Source: Paenibacillus yonginensis (GTDB lineage: Bacteria > Bacillota > Bacilli > Paenibacillales > Paenibacillaceae). From it: a stretch of 64,000 bases of DNA. Below, piece by piece: positions 54,463-63,080 of this stretch (position 1 is its first letter; every line of letters starts with the position of its first letter). The DNA lies in assembly GCF_001685395.1 (NCBI RefSeq), contig NZ_CP014167.1, forward strand, positions 2,423,501-2,487,500, in the 5' to 3' direction. The notes below the pieces were generated by a model. That model did not search any database, was not told where the DNA came from, and saw nothing but the letters and a program-made list of their open reading frames with translations. A program made the translations under genes and the position numbers.

Positions 54463-55170
54463 ATGGACTGGTTGAGCGCGAGTTTTTTTCTCACTCTTAT
54501 TAACATTATTTTCATTGACTTAATTCTTGCCGGCGATAACGCCATTGTGGTGGGGATGGCTGCCAAACGGCTGCCGGGCTCCATTCAGAAAAAAGCGATT
54601 TTCTACGGAACCGGCGGCGCCGTAGTGCTGCGCATTCTGGCCACCCTTGTGGTCGTATGGCTGCTGAAGATCCCTTGGCTGCTGGCTGTTGGCGGAGTCC
54701 TGCTGATCTATATCGCTTATAAAGTGCTGGCAGATGATGACAAGGAAGAACACGTAGAAGCCAAGGACTCCTTGTGGGCTGCTGTCAGAACCATTATTAT
54801 CGCCGATGCCGCTATGGGGCTGGATAATGTTATCGCCGTAGCCGGCGCATCCAACCAACATACGGTGCTGGTTATTATCGGACTGATGATCAGCGTGCCG
54901 ATCGTCGTGTGGGGAAGCACCATCTTTATCAAGCTGCTTACGTTATTTCCATGGATCGCTTATTTAGGAGCCGGGGTGCTTGCTTATACCGCTTCTCACA
55001 TGATCACAGAGGAGCCCAAACTCGCCCCTTTCCTTGAGGACAAGCCCGTGCTGAAATACGGATTCATCTTTGTAGTGGTCCTGGCCGTTCTATATGCCGG
55101 TTATATGGCCAAACGCCGCAGCCGCGGGCAGAAGAAAGCAAAACGTGAATCACATCCGGCGACGCGGTAG
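54463..55170 (+). CDS. TerC/YjbE-family membrane protein (copy 2)
   Basis: A 235-residue paralogue of copy 1. LILAGDNAIVVGMAAKRLPG and DAAMGLDNVIAVAGASNQH are the matching TerC motifs. It has seven membrane segments and a basic C-terminal tail (KRRSRGQKKAKRE) that copy 1 lacks. The start ATG at 54463 follows AGGAAG by eight bases; an upstream GTG is too close. Divergent arrangement suggests separate promoters in the 54241-54462 gap. A manganese-related role is inferred from the family. Confidence 0.88.
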   Translation: MDWLSASFFLTLINIIFIDLILAGDNAIVVGMAAKRLPGSIQKKAIFYGTGGAVVLRILATLVVVWLLKIPWLLAVGGVLLIYIAYKVLADDDKEEHVEAKDSLWAAVRTIIIADAAMGLDNVIAVAGASNQHTVLVIIGLMISVPIVVWGSTIFIKLLTLFPWIAYLGAGVLAYTASHMITEEPKLAPFLEDKPVLKYGFIFVVVLAVLYAGYMAKRRSRGQKKAKRESHPATR

Positions 55171-55220
55171 TAGCCTCAGGCCCTCATTCCCTTCAACTGA
55201 AAAACAGTTTCATAACACAA

Positions 55221-55246
55221 ACAGGCCGTCCATTTGGACGGCCTGT
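55221..55246 (+). terminator. Intrinsic terminator of TerC copy 2
   Basis: ACAGGCCGTCC pairs perfectly with GGACGGCCTGT around ATTT, followed by TGTTTTAT. Confidence 0.9.
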
Positions 55247-55272
55247 TGTTTTATGTCTGTTACAATTTGAAT

Positions 55273-55311
55273 TCCCGAATCAGCCGAATCAGCCAAATCG
55301 GCCGAATCAAT
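55273..55311. repeat. Short tandem repeat, period 9
   Basis: About four units of GAATCAGCC (with AAATCGGCC and GAATCAATC as variants) lie between the TerC terminator and the thiI stop codon. Too short for a functional claim; could be strain-variable. Confidence 0.7.
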
Positions 55312-55317
55312 CATCCA

Positions 55318-56601
55318 TTAAAACCAGTCTTCGCGAATAACCTGCTCCTGCGCCGGCTTCTCCAGCTCGTGACGGGGCTGATTAGGCAAGCCGGTCAGCT
55401 GATCCCCTTCATAACGGATTTGACTATCCGGCGTCAACGTCAGGGTTACCGTGTTCTGAACCGCCTTCTCCAGCATAGCCTCCAATCCTTCCAGGCTTCG
55501 CTCGACGTTCTCGACCACCCGAAGATTGGGTTTGGTAGCCGGGGATTTCGGAACAAACAACGTGCAGCAATCTTCATACGGCAGAATGGACAATTCATAA
55601 GTGCCGATTCGCTGCGACAAATCAATGATCTCCTGCTTGTCCATCATAACCAAAGGACGAAGCAGCGGCAGGTCCGTGACCCGGCCAATCACATTCATGC
55701 TTCCCAGCGTCTGACTTGCCACTTGTCCCAGACTGTCTCCAGTTACCAGGGCCAGCGCTTCGCGCTGTTCCGCCAATTTGGTGGCAATTCTCAGCATAGC
55801 CCTGCGCATAAGCGTGATCATCAGGTTATCCTGTCCGGCGCCTGCCAAAGAGGTCTGGATATCCGTAAAAGGAACAAGGTGCATTTTGACCCGTCCCGAA
55901 TACTGCGACAGCACCTTCGCCAGCTCAATGACCTTCTCTTCCGCCTTGCGGCTTGTGAAAGGGTAACTGTGAAAATGAACGCATTCCACTTCAAGTCCGC
56001 GGCGCATCGCCGACCAGCCCGCAACCGGACTGTCTATGCCGCCTGAAAGCAGCAGCATCGCCTTGCCATTAGTGCCAAGCGGGAATCCCCCGGCACCAGG
56101 AAAGACCTGACAGTAGAGCAGGGCGCGGTCTTGACGTACTTCCACACGCAGCTCCAGCTCCGGATTCTTGACATCCACCTTCAAGAAAGGAAATTCATCC
56201 AGCAAAGGTTCGCTGACGATTCTATTGAGATCGTGCGAGGAATGAGGAAAAGCTTTCCATACCCTCCGGCCGCTAACCTTAAAGGCCGTATCCTTTTTGA
56301 TCGACAGGCTGCCGATAAAGGCCTGCGCTTTTTCCTGAATCTGCTTCAATTCCGGTTCACAGACCACCACGGGGATGATCGCCGTAATGCCAAACACTCT
56401 GCCAAGCGGCTTCAGCAGCTCGTCGGCAGATTCTCCGCCCAGATCAATATAAATCCGGCCATAATCCTTGGTGATGTTCGCTTTGGGGAAAGCTCTAAGC
56501 AGCCGTTTAACATGGGCCAGAACGGCATTCTCGAATCTCGACCGGTTGCGACCTTTCATCATGATTTCCCCAAGTCTCAGCATTAACATATCGCCATTCA
56601 T
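55318..56601 (-). CDS. thiI: tRNA 4-thiouridine synthase ThiI
   Basis: ThiI activates U8 of tRNA with ATP and inserts sulfur to give 4-thiouridine. An N-terminal ferredoxin-like and THUMP region (residues about 1-165) precedes the PP-loop ATPase with LLSGGIDSPVAGWSAMRRG (about residue 180) and CVHFHSYPFTS. At 427 residues it lacks the C-terminal rhodanese domain of the E. coli enzyme, as in Bacillus, where the partner desulfurase hands over sulfur directly. That desulfurase gene ends five bases upstream. ATG at 56601 has only a distant AAAGGTGG, so translation may depend on coupling. Confidence 0.96.
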   Translation of the reverse strand: MNGDMLMLRLGEIMMKGRNRSRFENAVLAHVKRLLRAFPKANITKDYGRIYIDLGGESADELLKPLGRVFGITAIIPVVVCEPELKQIQEKAQAFIGSLSIKKDTAFKVSGRRVWKAFPHSSHDLNRIVSEPLLDEFPFLKVDVKNPELELRVEVRQDRALLYCQVFPGAGGFPLGTNGKAMLLLSGGIDSPVAGWSAMRRGLEVECVHFHSYPFTSRKAEEKVIELAKVLSQYSGRVKMHLVPFTDIQTSLAGAGQDNLMITLMRRAMLRIATKLAEQREALALVTGDSLGQVASQTLGSMNVIGRVTDLPLLRPLVMMDKQEIIDLSQRIGTYELSILPYEDCCTLFVPKSPATKPNLRVVENVERSLEGLEAMLEKAVQNTVTLTLTPDSQIRYEGDQLTGLPNQPRHELEKPAQEQVIREDWF

Positions 56602-56606
56602 AATCG

Positions 56607-57758
56607 TTATTTCAGTCCACCTTTCAATCCGCTAAGCCGCTTGACGGCTTTGGTTAACGCTTCAATCAGCAGGTCGGCGTCCTCGGACGTATGTTCATCT
56701 CCCAGGCTGATTCTGATTCCGCTCTGCGCTGTCTCCATGGATTTCCCCATAGCCAGCAGCACCCGGCTTGGTTCGCTTGTTTTGGAAGAGCAGGCCGATT
56801 TAGTCGATACCTCCAGCCCCTCTTCCTCCAGGCAGTGCAGCACCACTTCAGGTTTCATGCCCGGGAAGGAAAAATGAACAATATGCGGCGCGCCTTCTGC
56901 CGGTGAATTCAGCTCAAGCTCGGGCAGCGAAGCAATGCCTTCTACAAGCCGTTCCCGAACCTTCCGCCAATTGCGGACATGTTCGGCTTCCTGTTCTTTG
57001 GCCAGCCGCAGCGCTTTGGCCATGCCAACCACAGCCGGCACATTCTCCGTGCCGGAGCGAACTCCACTCTCCTGCCCTCCGCCGGACAGCAGCGGAAACA
57101 GCTGAATCCCTTTACGAACATACAACAGCCCGGCGCCTCTTGGCCCGCGGAATTTATGTGCCGACAAGCTGTACAGGTCAATTCCGCTGTCCTTAAGCTG
57201 CAGCGGGACTTTGCCAAACCCTTGAACACCATCGACATGCACGAGTACACGCGGATATTTCTGTTTCAACTCACGGGCGATTTCCGCCACAGGCTGTATG
57301 CTGCCGGTCTCATTATTCACGTGCATAATGGAGACCAGCACCGTATCCTCTCGAACCGTCCGCATAACCGTTTCTATATCCACAGTCCCGTTCGTTTGAA
57401 CAGGCACAAAAGCGACTTCAAAACCAAACCCTTCCAATTGACGGAAAGACTCATAAACCGAAGGATGCTCAATCATGGACGTAACCAGATGTTTGCCTCG
57501 GGATCTGTACTGCAGGGCAGCGCCTTTTATCGCCATATTATTGCTTTCGGTCGCCCCGGACGTGAACACAATTTCAGAAGGCTGCACGCCAAGCGTCCCC
57601 GCACAAACCTCTCTGGCTTTCTTAAGCAGTTTAAACCCGGCTTCACCCGAAGCGTGCAAGGAAGATGGATTGCCGTAATGCGCCTGCATCACTTCAGCAA
57701 TGGTCCGGATAACCTCCGGATGAGGAGGAGTAGACGCTGCATGATCAAAATATTTCAC
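56607..57758 (-). CDS. Cysteine desulfurase (NifS/IscS family) partner of ThiI
   Basis: A PLP enzyme that takes sulfur from cysteine as a persulfide. YFDHAASTPPHPEVI starts the protein; TSGATESNNMAIKG, HVDGVQGFGKVPL and the PLP lysine in SLSAHKFRGPRGAG (about residue 203) follow; the persulfide cysteine is in STKSACSSKTSEPS. Length 383 residues with GTG at 57758 after AGGGGG. The longer frame upstream runs into non-coding sequence. Pairing with thiI corresponds to ytbJ(nifZ)-thiI in B. subtilis and points to tRNA thiolation rather than Fe-S assembly. Confidence 0.95.
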   Translation of the reverse strand: MKYFDHAASTPPHPEVIRTIAEVMQAHYGNPSSLHASGEAGFKLLKKAREVCAGTLGVQPSEIVFTSGATESNNMAIKGAALQYRSRGKHLVTSMIEHPSVYESFRQLEGFGFEVAFVPVQTNGTVDIETVMRTVREDTVLVSIMHVNNETGSIQPVAEIARELKQKYPRVLVHVDGVQGFGKVPLQLKDSGIDLYSLSAHKFRGPRGAGLLYVRKGIQLFPLLSGGGQESGVRSGTENVPAVVGMAKALRLAKEQEAEHVRNWRKVRERLVEGIASLPELELNSPAEGAPHIVHFSFPGMKPEVVLHCLEEEGLEVSTKSACSSKTSEPSRVLLAMGKSMETAQSGIRISLGDEHTSEDADLLIEALTKAVKRLSGLKGGLK

Positions 57759-57840
57759 CCTAACTCGCCCCCTGTCTCTAAAAAAACTTGTATAATCAGC
57801 AACTACTATCATACCTGAAACAGGTCTTAAAAAAAACAAA

Positions 57841-57878
57841 AAACGGAGCTTAGCGGCCTTCAGCCTGTTGCTCCGTTT
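57841..57878 (-). terminator. Intrinsic terminator of the transglycosylase gene
   Basis: On the minus strand AAACGGAGC (57878-57870) pairs with GCTCCGTTT (57849-57841), followed by TTTGTTTTTTT. Confidence 0.85.
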
Positions 57879-57917
57879 CTTTCCATATGATTTTGACACG
57901 TTTCTCTTGTCTGGCGT

Positions 57918-58685
57918 TTAAGCGTATTTGGCCATCGCTCTTTCGATTTTGCCAATGTACTGCTGAGTTTCGACTGGCAGCTGGTGCAGCTTGTCCATCA
58001 ATTCGGCGTCATTGCTTACGCCCAATCCGTTAACCTTGCCCGGTCCGGCATTATAAGCAGCCAGAGCCGTTTTGATTTCCCCACCATAACGCTTGAGCTG
58101 ATAGGACAAATACCGGACGCCTCCGTCGATGTTCTGGGCAGGATCAAACGGATCGCTGACACCGAGCCCCCGGGCTGTTCCATCCATCAGCTGCATAAGT
58201 CCTTTGGCTCCTGCGGACGATTCCACATGGGGTCTAAAGGAAGATTCCGTATCGATCACAGCTTTGATCAAAGCTTCCGGTACGCCGTATTTGCGGCTTG
58301 CTTCCGCAATCAGCCCGTCATAAGCCGTTGAGCTCCCGCTTCCTTGAACAGAAGAGGCCGTCGCCGGTGTGTCATTCGTGATGGAGGAAACCAGATCAGA
58401 ACCTCCATCTGAAAGGGCCTGGGAAATCATTTGATACCAAAGCTGGCTGTTCCCTGGGTCCAGATTGATTCCGCCAGCAGCGGAAGACGTAGAAAGTGAA
58501 GCATTGGCAAGCGAAGAGACCGAATCCGTGCTGCTGCCGCCAGCCATCAGTTCCTGCAGCATTTGATTAAAAAAAGAATCCGTATCGCCATTTTGAGTTC
58601 CCTGCAGCGTAGTACCCGTCAGGTCGATGCTGTTCATCATTTGATATTCAATCAGCTGTTTCACAATACGCGGATCGATTTGCAT
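57918..58685 (-). CDS. Lytic transglycosylase, SLT (GH23) domain
   Basis: A 255-residue protein. Residues 1-125 are Ser/Thr/Gly-rich and low in structure (starting IDPRIVKQLIEYQ). The C-terminal GH23 domain has the catalytic Glu in AVIDTESSFRPHVES (about residue 148), the GAKGLMQLMDGTA motif, NIDGGVRYLSYQLKRYGG and ALAAYNAGPGKVNG. It cleaves the glycan strand between MurNAc and GlcNAc. No signal peptide is seen. Similar Paenibacillus/Bacillus proteins (YjbJ-type) share this layout; export route is unknown. Confidence 0.88.
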   Translation of the reverse strand: MQIDPRIVKQLIEYQMMNSIDLTGTTLQGTQNGDTDSFFNQMLQELMAGGSSTDSVSSLANASLSTSSAAGGINLDPGNSQLWYQMISQALSDGGSDLVSSITNDTPATASSVQGSGSSTAYDGLIAEASRKYGVPEALIKAVIDTESSFRPHVESSAGAKGLMQLMDGTARGLGVSDPFDPAQNIDGGVRYLSYQLKRYGGEIKTALAAYNAGPGKVNGLGVSNDAELMDKLHQLPVETQQYIGKIERAMAKYA

Positions 58686-58804
58686 GATTTACCCTTTACC
58701 CCTTATATCAAACATATTTATTATATATCGTTTAAATTCGGATATTCTTACGCTCATTCTACACGCTCGTTCGAACCAGTACCAGTCCTTTTGTCGGAAA
58801 TAGG

Positions 58805-58856
58805 AAAAAAGACCGATCTTCAGATGATCTTTAGATGATCTGAGATCGGCCTTTTT
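58805..58856 (-). terminator. Strong hairpin terminator downstream of the DUF4190-like gene
   Basis: AAAAAGACCGATCT on the plus strand pairs with AGATCGGCCTTTTT. The loop arm holds two AGATGATCT copies, so it can fold alternatively. T runs on both sides allow use in both directions, though only the minus-strand gene needs it. Confidence 0.8.
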
Positions 58857-58876
58857 CTAACACAACTGCATTTAAA

Positions 58877-59308
58877 TTACCGGACGAAAGGCATAAGCAC
58901 AAAATAACTGAGGGTTGCCAAAAGTCCAAGCGCCAGGCCCCACGCTCCTGTTTTACGTTTGCCCTGACTGTAGGCGTAGTAACCAAGTACAGCCGCTACA
59001 GGGCCCAAAACAATTGTCCACATAAATAAAGCGAGCACGCCAAGTACGATACCGGCAACGCCGGCGATTTGACCCGCATCCGTACGGCTGTCTTCCTTTT
59101 CCCCGGAATATTCACGGGTTTGGGTTTGTTGTCCTTCTCTGCTGTGCGTCGCCTGCAGCTTCCGTTCACGTACAGCGGCGAATTCAGCTGCATATTCTTC
59201 GTTAGTCAGCGACTTGCGCGGATAATCAATCCTTGTCCCCTGATCGCCTGTATGGTCGGGATTTACCCTCGGCCCCAGTCTGTGGTCGTCATCTCTGCCA
59301 TAACCCAC
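58877..59308 (-). CDS. Small membrane protein, DUF4190-like C-terminus
   Basis: A 143-residue protein. The N-terminal two thirds are polar (RDDDHRLGPRVNPDHTGDQG and SLTNEEYAAEFAAVRERKLQ). Two membrane segments close it: AGIVLGVLALFMWTIVLGPVAAVLGYYAY and GLALGLLATLSYFVLMPF (outlined). The glycine-rich pair resembles DUF4190. The start is GTG at 59308, eight bases after AGGAGG. Function unknown. It lies just downstream of the DUF1540 gene. Confidence 0.7.
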   Translation of the reverse strand: MGYGRDDDHRLGPRVNPDHTGDQGTRIDYPRKSLTNEEYAAEFAAVRERKLQATHSREGQQTQTREYSGEKEDSRTDAGQIAGVAGIVLGVLALFMWTIVLGPVAAVLGYYAYSQGKRKTGAWGLALGLLATLSYFVLMPFVR

Positions 59309-59341
59309 AGGAATCACCTCCTTTTGATTTACCGTTCATTT

Positions 59342-59569
59342 TTATTGCTGTTTCGGTTTAAACGTATGGCAGCAAGTCGCTGCAGAAGTGCTTGCATAAT
59401 CCTGGTGTTCGGTGTCAAAGTTCTCCCCGGCAAATTCTTCGTTATATTGAGCCGAGGCGTGTTTATCAATATCAATCATAATAAGATCGGCTTTGCACAC
59501 ATTCTGGTCTCCCCAGTAGGTGCAGTTTGAAACGCTGCATTTGACAATGGGTTTATCGCCATTCGGCAT
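59342..59569 (-). CDS. DUF1540 cysteine-rich small protein
   Basis: A 75-residue protein with IVKCSVSNCTYWGDQNVCKADLI (in outline: C-x4-C-x6-C) at residues 8-30 and a further TCCHTF near the C-terminus. Spaced cysteines of this kind define DUF1540, presumed to bind metal. Family members are common in spore formers; function unknown. ATG at 59569 follows GAGGTGA. Confidence 0.85.
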   Translation of the reverse strand: MPNGDKPIVKCSVSNCTYWGDQNVCKADLIMIDIDKHASAQYNEEFAGENFDTEHQDYASTSAATCCHTFKPKQQ

Positions 59570-59700
59570 ATTTGATCACCTCGAACACATTATTGCCGGA
59601 ATACGGTTCACATATGCTGTTTAAAGATTGGATAATGAGTAAATTCAGCAGGCGAGCAAAACCTCAGCCCCTTTTTCAAAGAGGATTTTTCCCATTAAAA

Positions 59701-59724
59701 AAGGATGCCCGCCAGGGCATCCTT
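59701..59724 (-). terminator. Intrinsic terminator of the YpuI-family gene
   Basis: On the minus strand AAGGATGCCC pairs with GGGCATCCTT around TGGC, followed by TTTTAAT. Confidence 0.88.
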
Positions 59725-59762
59725 GTCAATTTGTTTAAGTTATTCAGTTAGCAACCACCTGC

Positions 59763-60263
59763 TTAGCAGCCGCTTTTCTGCATGCGAAGCTGCGTTAAAT
59801 AGTCGCTTTCATAATAAGTCAGATCGTCGCGCAGTTCCTCAAAAATCCGGGTGATATCCAGAATAACTGCACGGGCTGCGCTTGCCGGTTTCCTGCGGAA
59901 ACGGATCGCATCCTGGCCTGTATAAGCATACCGGCCGTCCTCCGCATAGCTTTCGCTTTTCGGATAAAAGAAAAGGTTCACGCAATCATGATAAACATGG
60001 TACAGCGCTTTCTCTCCAGATTCTTTGTCGAAACTGGCCCGGCGCAGCAGTACACCCAGTTTCTCGTAATTCGCCTCCGAAAATACAAGCAGATGACGAA
60101 GGTCGCTCAAGAAACCTTTGTAGAAACGTACCGATTCCTCATCCTGTTCTTCCGCCAACTGGGGCAGCGAATACTGGTTCAGAAATGTTTCGATTCTTTC
60201 TGCAGCTGTTTTGAGTTTGTTTCTAGCGGATTCACATAGATCTCGGGTGTTCGCTTCATGCAT
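59763..60263 (-). CDS. ypuI: DUF3907 (YpuI-family) protein
   Basis: A 166-residue soluble, mostly helical protein. Family-type stretches are RFYKGFLSDLRHLLVFSEANYEKLG, ALYHVYHDCVNLFFYPKSE and YAYTGQDAIRFRRKPA (first given in outline). This matches DUF3907/YpuI of Bacillales, whose function is unknown. ATG at 60263 follows AAGGAG. No operon partner; divergent from the S8 protease. Confidence 0.8.
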   Translation of the reverse strand: MHEANTRDLCESARNKLKTAAERIETFLNQYSLPQLAEEQDEESVRFYKGFLSDLRHLLVFSEANYEKLGVLLRRASFDKESGEKALYHVYHDCVNLFFYPKSESYAEDGRYAYTGQDAIRFRRKPASAARAVILDITRIFEELRDDLTYYESDYLTQLRMQKSGC

Positions 60264-60521
60264 AGTGTCAGTTCTCCTTCCGTTCTGTCAAGGCAAGAGA
60301 TCACAATTCAGGGTGTGAATTGATCTGCTGGCTTTATTCTACCATAAATTGTTTGGCAAAGGTATCCCGACTTGTCCGGGCAAACGCCTTTTCATCCATT
60401 AATTCCTAAAGGCATTTATGCCCTGCAGCGGAATAAAAAAAAACGTCCTCATCCCACGATAAAGATAAATCTTAAAGACCAAAGATCCAAAAATATTCTT
60501 AATATAAGAAGGTGCTTAGTG

Positions 60522-62448
60522 GTGACGAAAAAAAAAATGGACCTTGCTTGGCCTAACCGCCGCCGTAGCGTCCGCTCTGGTCCTGCCGGGGTGCGCCTCA
60601 GGACCGGCTCAGCATGCTCGAAATGAGCAGCAAGTCCAGGAACAAGCCAGTCCGGAAAGCGAGCATCGCCTCAAACAAAAGATGCTTATGCAGGACATTC
60701 ATGCGACCGACAAGCTGACCCGCAGAGACGCCCGCATGCATGTAGAAGACCTGTCCGCCCGTTATGTTCGGAATCCCAAAGATGCCGCCCGTTATGCAGC
60801 GGATCTGACTCAAACTCATCCGCATCTGCTCGCCGTGCTTCCTTATGGTGATTTTAACGGAGCATCGGAAGTACGCAGTCCCTCCTTTAAATCTTCAGCG
60901 GACGAAAATAAAGAGCTGACTTCCTATATCCGTTTTGCCAAAAGCGCATTGATTCGGGGAAAAAGCTATGCTTCGCCGTCTTTCCCTCAGGAAGCGCCCA
61001 AATATTTTGTCACTGCTGTTCCCAGTACCGGCTCAAGCAAGCAGCGGCGCGGCATCATCGGCATATTCAGCACCGGCATTCTGGAGAAGGTTGAGAATCA
61101 CCAGCGCAAAAATCTGCGTTTGATTCCTTATCCAAGAGAAGGGAAATACAGCGTGGAGTCCGTTCATCCGGACACGCTGCGGGATATCACCGTCAAAACG
61201 GGAAGCGATAACGAAAATGCCAGCCATTTCTATGAAAACGAAGTGGTCGTTACCTTCAAAAAGGCGCCTACAAACGCTGATCTGCAGCGGATTGAACAGG
61301 AGATTGACGGCTGCAAGCCGTCCAAGGTGCTGAGAAACACTTACATCTTTCATGCTGATGGCAAATCCATGAAGGAGCTCGATGCTTATTTCCGCAAAAA
61401 TTGGGATCCTAAATATGTGGAGCCCCACTATTTATATTTAACCAATGAAACAACCGGACTGGACGGAAGAACCGAAATTCCCAACGATATTTTATTCTCG
61501 GAGTATCAATGGAATCTTCCGATTACCAGCACCAATAAAGGGTGGACGCTGTCCAAAGGAACCAACGACGTTATCGTAGCGGTAGTTGATACCGGCGTCG
61601 ACCTGGATCATCCCGATTTGGCCGGCCGTACCCTGCCGGGCTACAATGTGGTTAATCCAGATGAAAGACCGATGGACGATGTCGGTCACGGCACTCATGT
61701 GGCCGGCATTATAGCGGCAAATGTCAACAACCGCGAAGGCATCGCCGGCATGACGTGGAATACCAAAATTCTGCCGGTCAAAGCGCTGGACAACAGCGGA
61801 TCAGGCACCACCTATTCGGTGGCCCAGGGCATTATTTGGGCTACAGATCATGGCGCTAAGGTGATCAACTTAAGCCTTGGCAACTATGCGGAAGCCCAGT
61901 TTCTGCATGATGCCATCCAGTACGCGTTTGATCATGATGTCGTGGTCATTGCCGCAACAGGGAATGACAATACAGAACGCCCGGGATATCCTGCGGCTTA
62001 TCCGGAAGTGTTATCCGTTTCCGCAACCGATTCCCATCAGAAACGGGCATCATTCTCCAACTTCGGGGATTATATCGACGTGATGGCGCCGGGCGAAAGC
62101 ATCGCCAGCACCTATCCCGGCAACCAATACGCAGCTTTGTCAGGCACCTCGATGGCCAGCCCGCATGTAGCTGCGCTGGCGGCCTTGATCCGCTCCGAGA
62201 ATCCTCAGCTCAAGAATACCGAGGTCATGGATATTATCCGCCACACAACAGAAGATCTAGGGACGCCGGGACGCGATAAATATTACGGCTTCGGCCAAAT
62301 TAATGTGTTCTCCGCGCTGCAGGCAGCCGGTAAAGGGAACGGCACTGGGACCGGTAATATACAAAATCCGGGTCCCGTGCAGCTGTGGCCGCAGCAGATG
62401 GAGGAGAAGCTTTACCGTCTGCTGAAACGGCTGAATTCCCGTTCCTGA
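60522..62448 (+). CDS. Subtilisin-like (S8) protease, signal peptide frameshifted at an A10 run
   Basis: The catalytic triad is complete: Asp in VAVVDTGVDLDHPDL, His in DVGHGTHVAGIIAAN and Ser in LSGTSMASPHVAALAAL, roughly residues 349, 382 and 536 counted from 60544. A long N-terminal pro-region contains an inhibitor I9-like part (NEVVVTFKKAPTNADLQRIEQ). The best start is GTG at 60522 after AGAAGGTG, but the following A10 run (60528-60537) puts it out of frame. With nine A the product would be MTKKKWTLLGLTAAVASALVLPGCAS, written here only to note its lipobox LPGC. As it stands, only a TTG at 60544 without a site, or slippage at the A run, gives the protease. Could be a sequencing error, a pseudogene or phase variation. 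Confidence 0.85.
60528..60537 (+). repeat. A10 homopolymer at frameshift site
   Basis: Ten consecutive A within the start of the S8 protease gene. Removing one A restores a continuous lipoprotein signal peptide frame. Confidence 0.95.
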
Positions 62449-62494
62449 GCTCCGATAACAAGTAGCGGCAAGTATACCAAACAAACAAGCAAAC

Positions 62495-62547
62495 AAAACC
62501 CCTGTCCGATTCCGCAGCCTTCCGGCTTGGACTCAGACAGGGGTTTT
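62495..62547. terminator. Bidirectional terminator between the S8 protease and rnpB
   Basis: AAAACCCCTGTC on the plus strand pairs with GACAGGGGTTTT, with A and T runs on either side. It can end both the protease transcript and, on the minus strand, rnpB. Confidence 0.85.
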
Positions 62548-62589
62548 CCCATGATTTAAGTAAAACACCTATCATTCAAATTAAGTTTG

Positions 62590-63016
62590 TTGCAGTGACG
62601 GAAGTTTTCCATAAGCCGGGTTCTGTACTCATTGTGGTGATAACGGGAACTACCCTCCCACATGAAGTGACAATCATCTATCTAGGCCGTTTATTGCTAA
62701 ACGGCTCCAGCGACCAACCCAGACGCGCCTCGGGCAAAGGCTGCTTCCCTCGCGGCAAGCTGCGTCCCATTAGGTCTTGCTCCAGATGGGGTTTACCAGG
62801 AACGAAGTCACCAGCGTTCCTCGGGGTCTCTTACACCTCGGTTCCATCCTTGCCTGTGCCGCACATGTTAGCGCGGCCATCGGCGGTCCATTTCTGTGGC
62901 ACTATCCTTCGGCTCGCGCCGACTGGACGTTATCCAGCATCCTGCCCTGTGGAGCCCGGACTTTCCTCCCGCAGCTTGCAGCTGCCGGCGATTGTCTGTC
63001 AAACTTCCAAACAACA
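62590..63016 (-). ncRNA. rnpB: RNase P RNA, class A type
   Basis: The catalytic RNA that matures tRNA 5' ends. On the minus strand GAGGAAAGTCCGGGCTCC (62969-62952) is the universal 5' core. ATAGTGCCACAGAAA, ACCGCCGATGG and TGGTAAACCCCATCTGGAGCAAGACC follow (last in part), and the 3' part has TAGATAGATGATTG and ACAGAACCCGGCTTAT. P1 pairs GGAAGTTT (63008-63001) with AAACTTCC (62607-62600). The ACAGAAA...CCGCCGATGG and GGTAAACCCC...GGAGCAAG layout is class A, not the class B of B. subtilis. Ends are approximate. Confidence 0.92.
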
Positions 63017-63022
63017 TCGTAT

Positions 63023-63051
63023 AGTATACCGAAATTTTCTATAGAGCACAA
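63023..63051 (-). promoter_or_regulatory. Probable promoter of rnpB
   Basis: TTGTGC (63051-63046), 17 bases, TATACT (63028-63023). Start expected near 63016, at the 5' side of P1. Confidence 0.6.
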
Positions 63052-63080
63052 GCGCAAAAAGCCGGAAAGACTGGCAATTG

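Noticed and set aside
58805..58856. Inverted and direct AGATGATCT repeats as a possible mobile-element end
   Set aside because: They are explained by the terminator stem flanked by T runs, and no transposase or target duplication is near.
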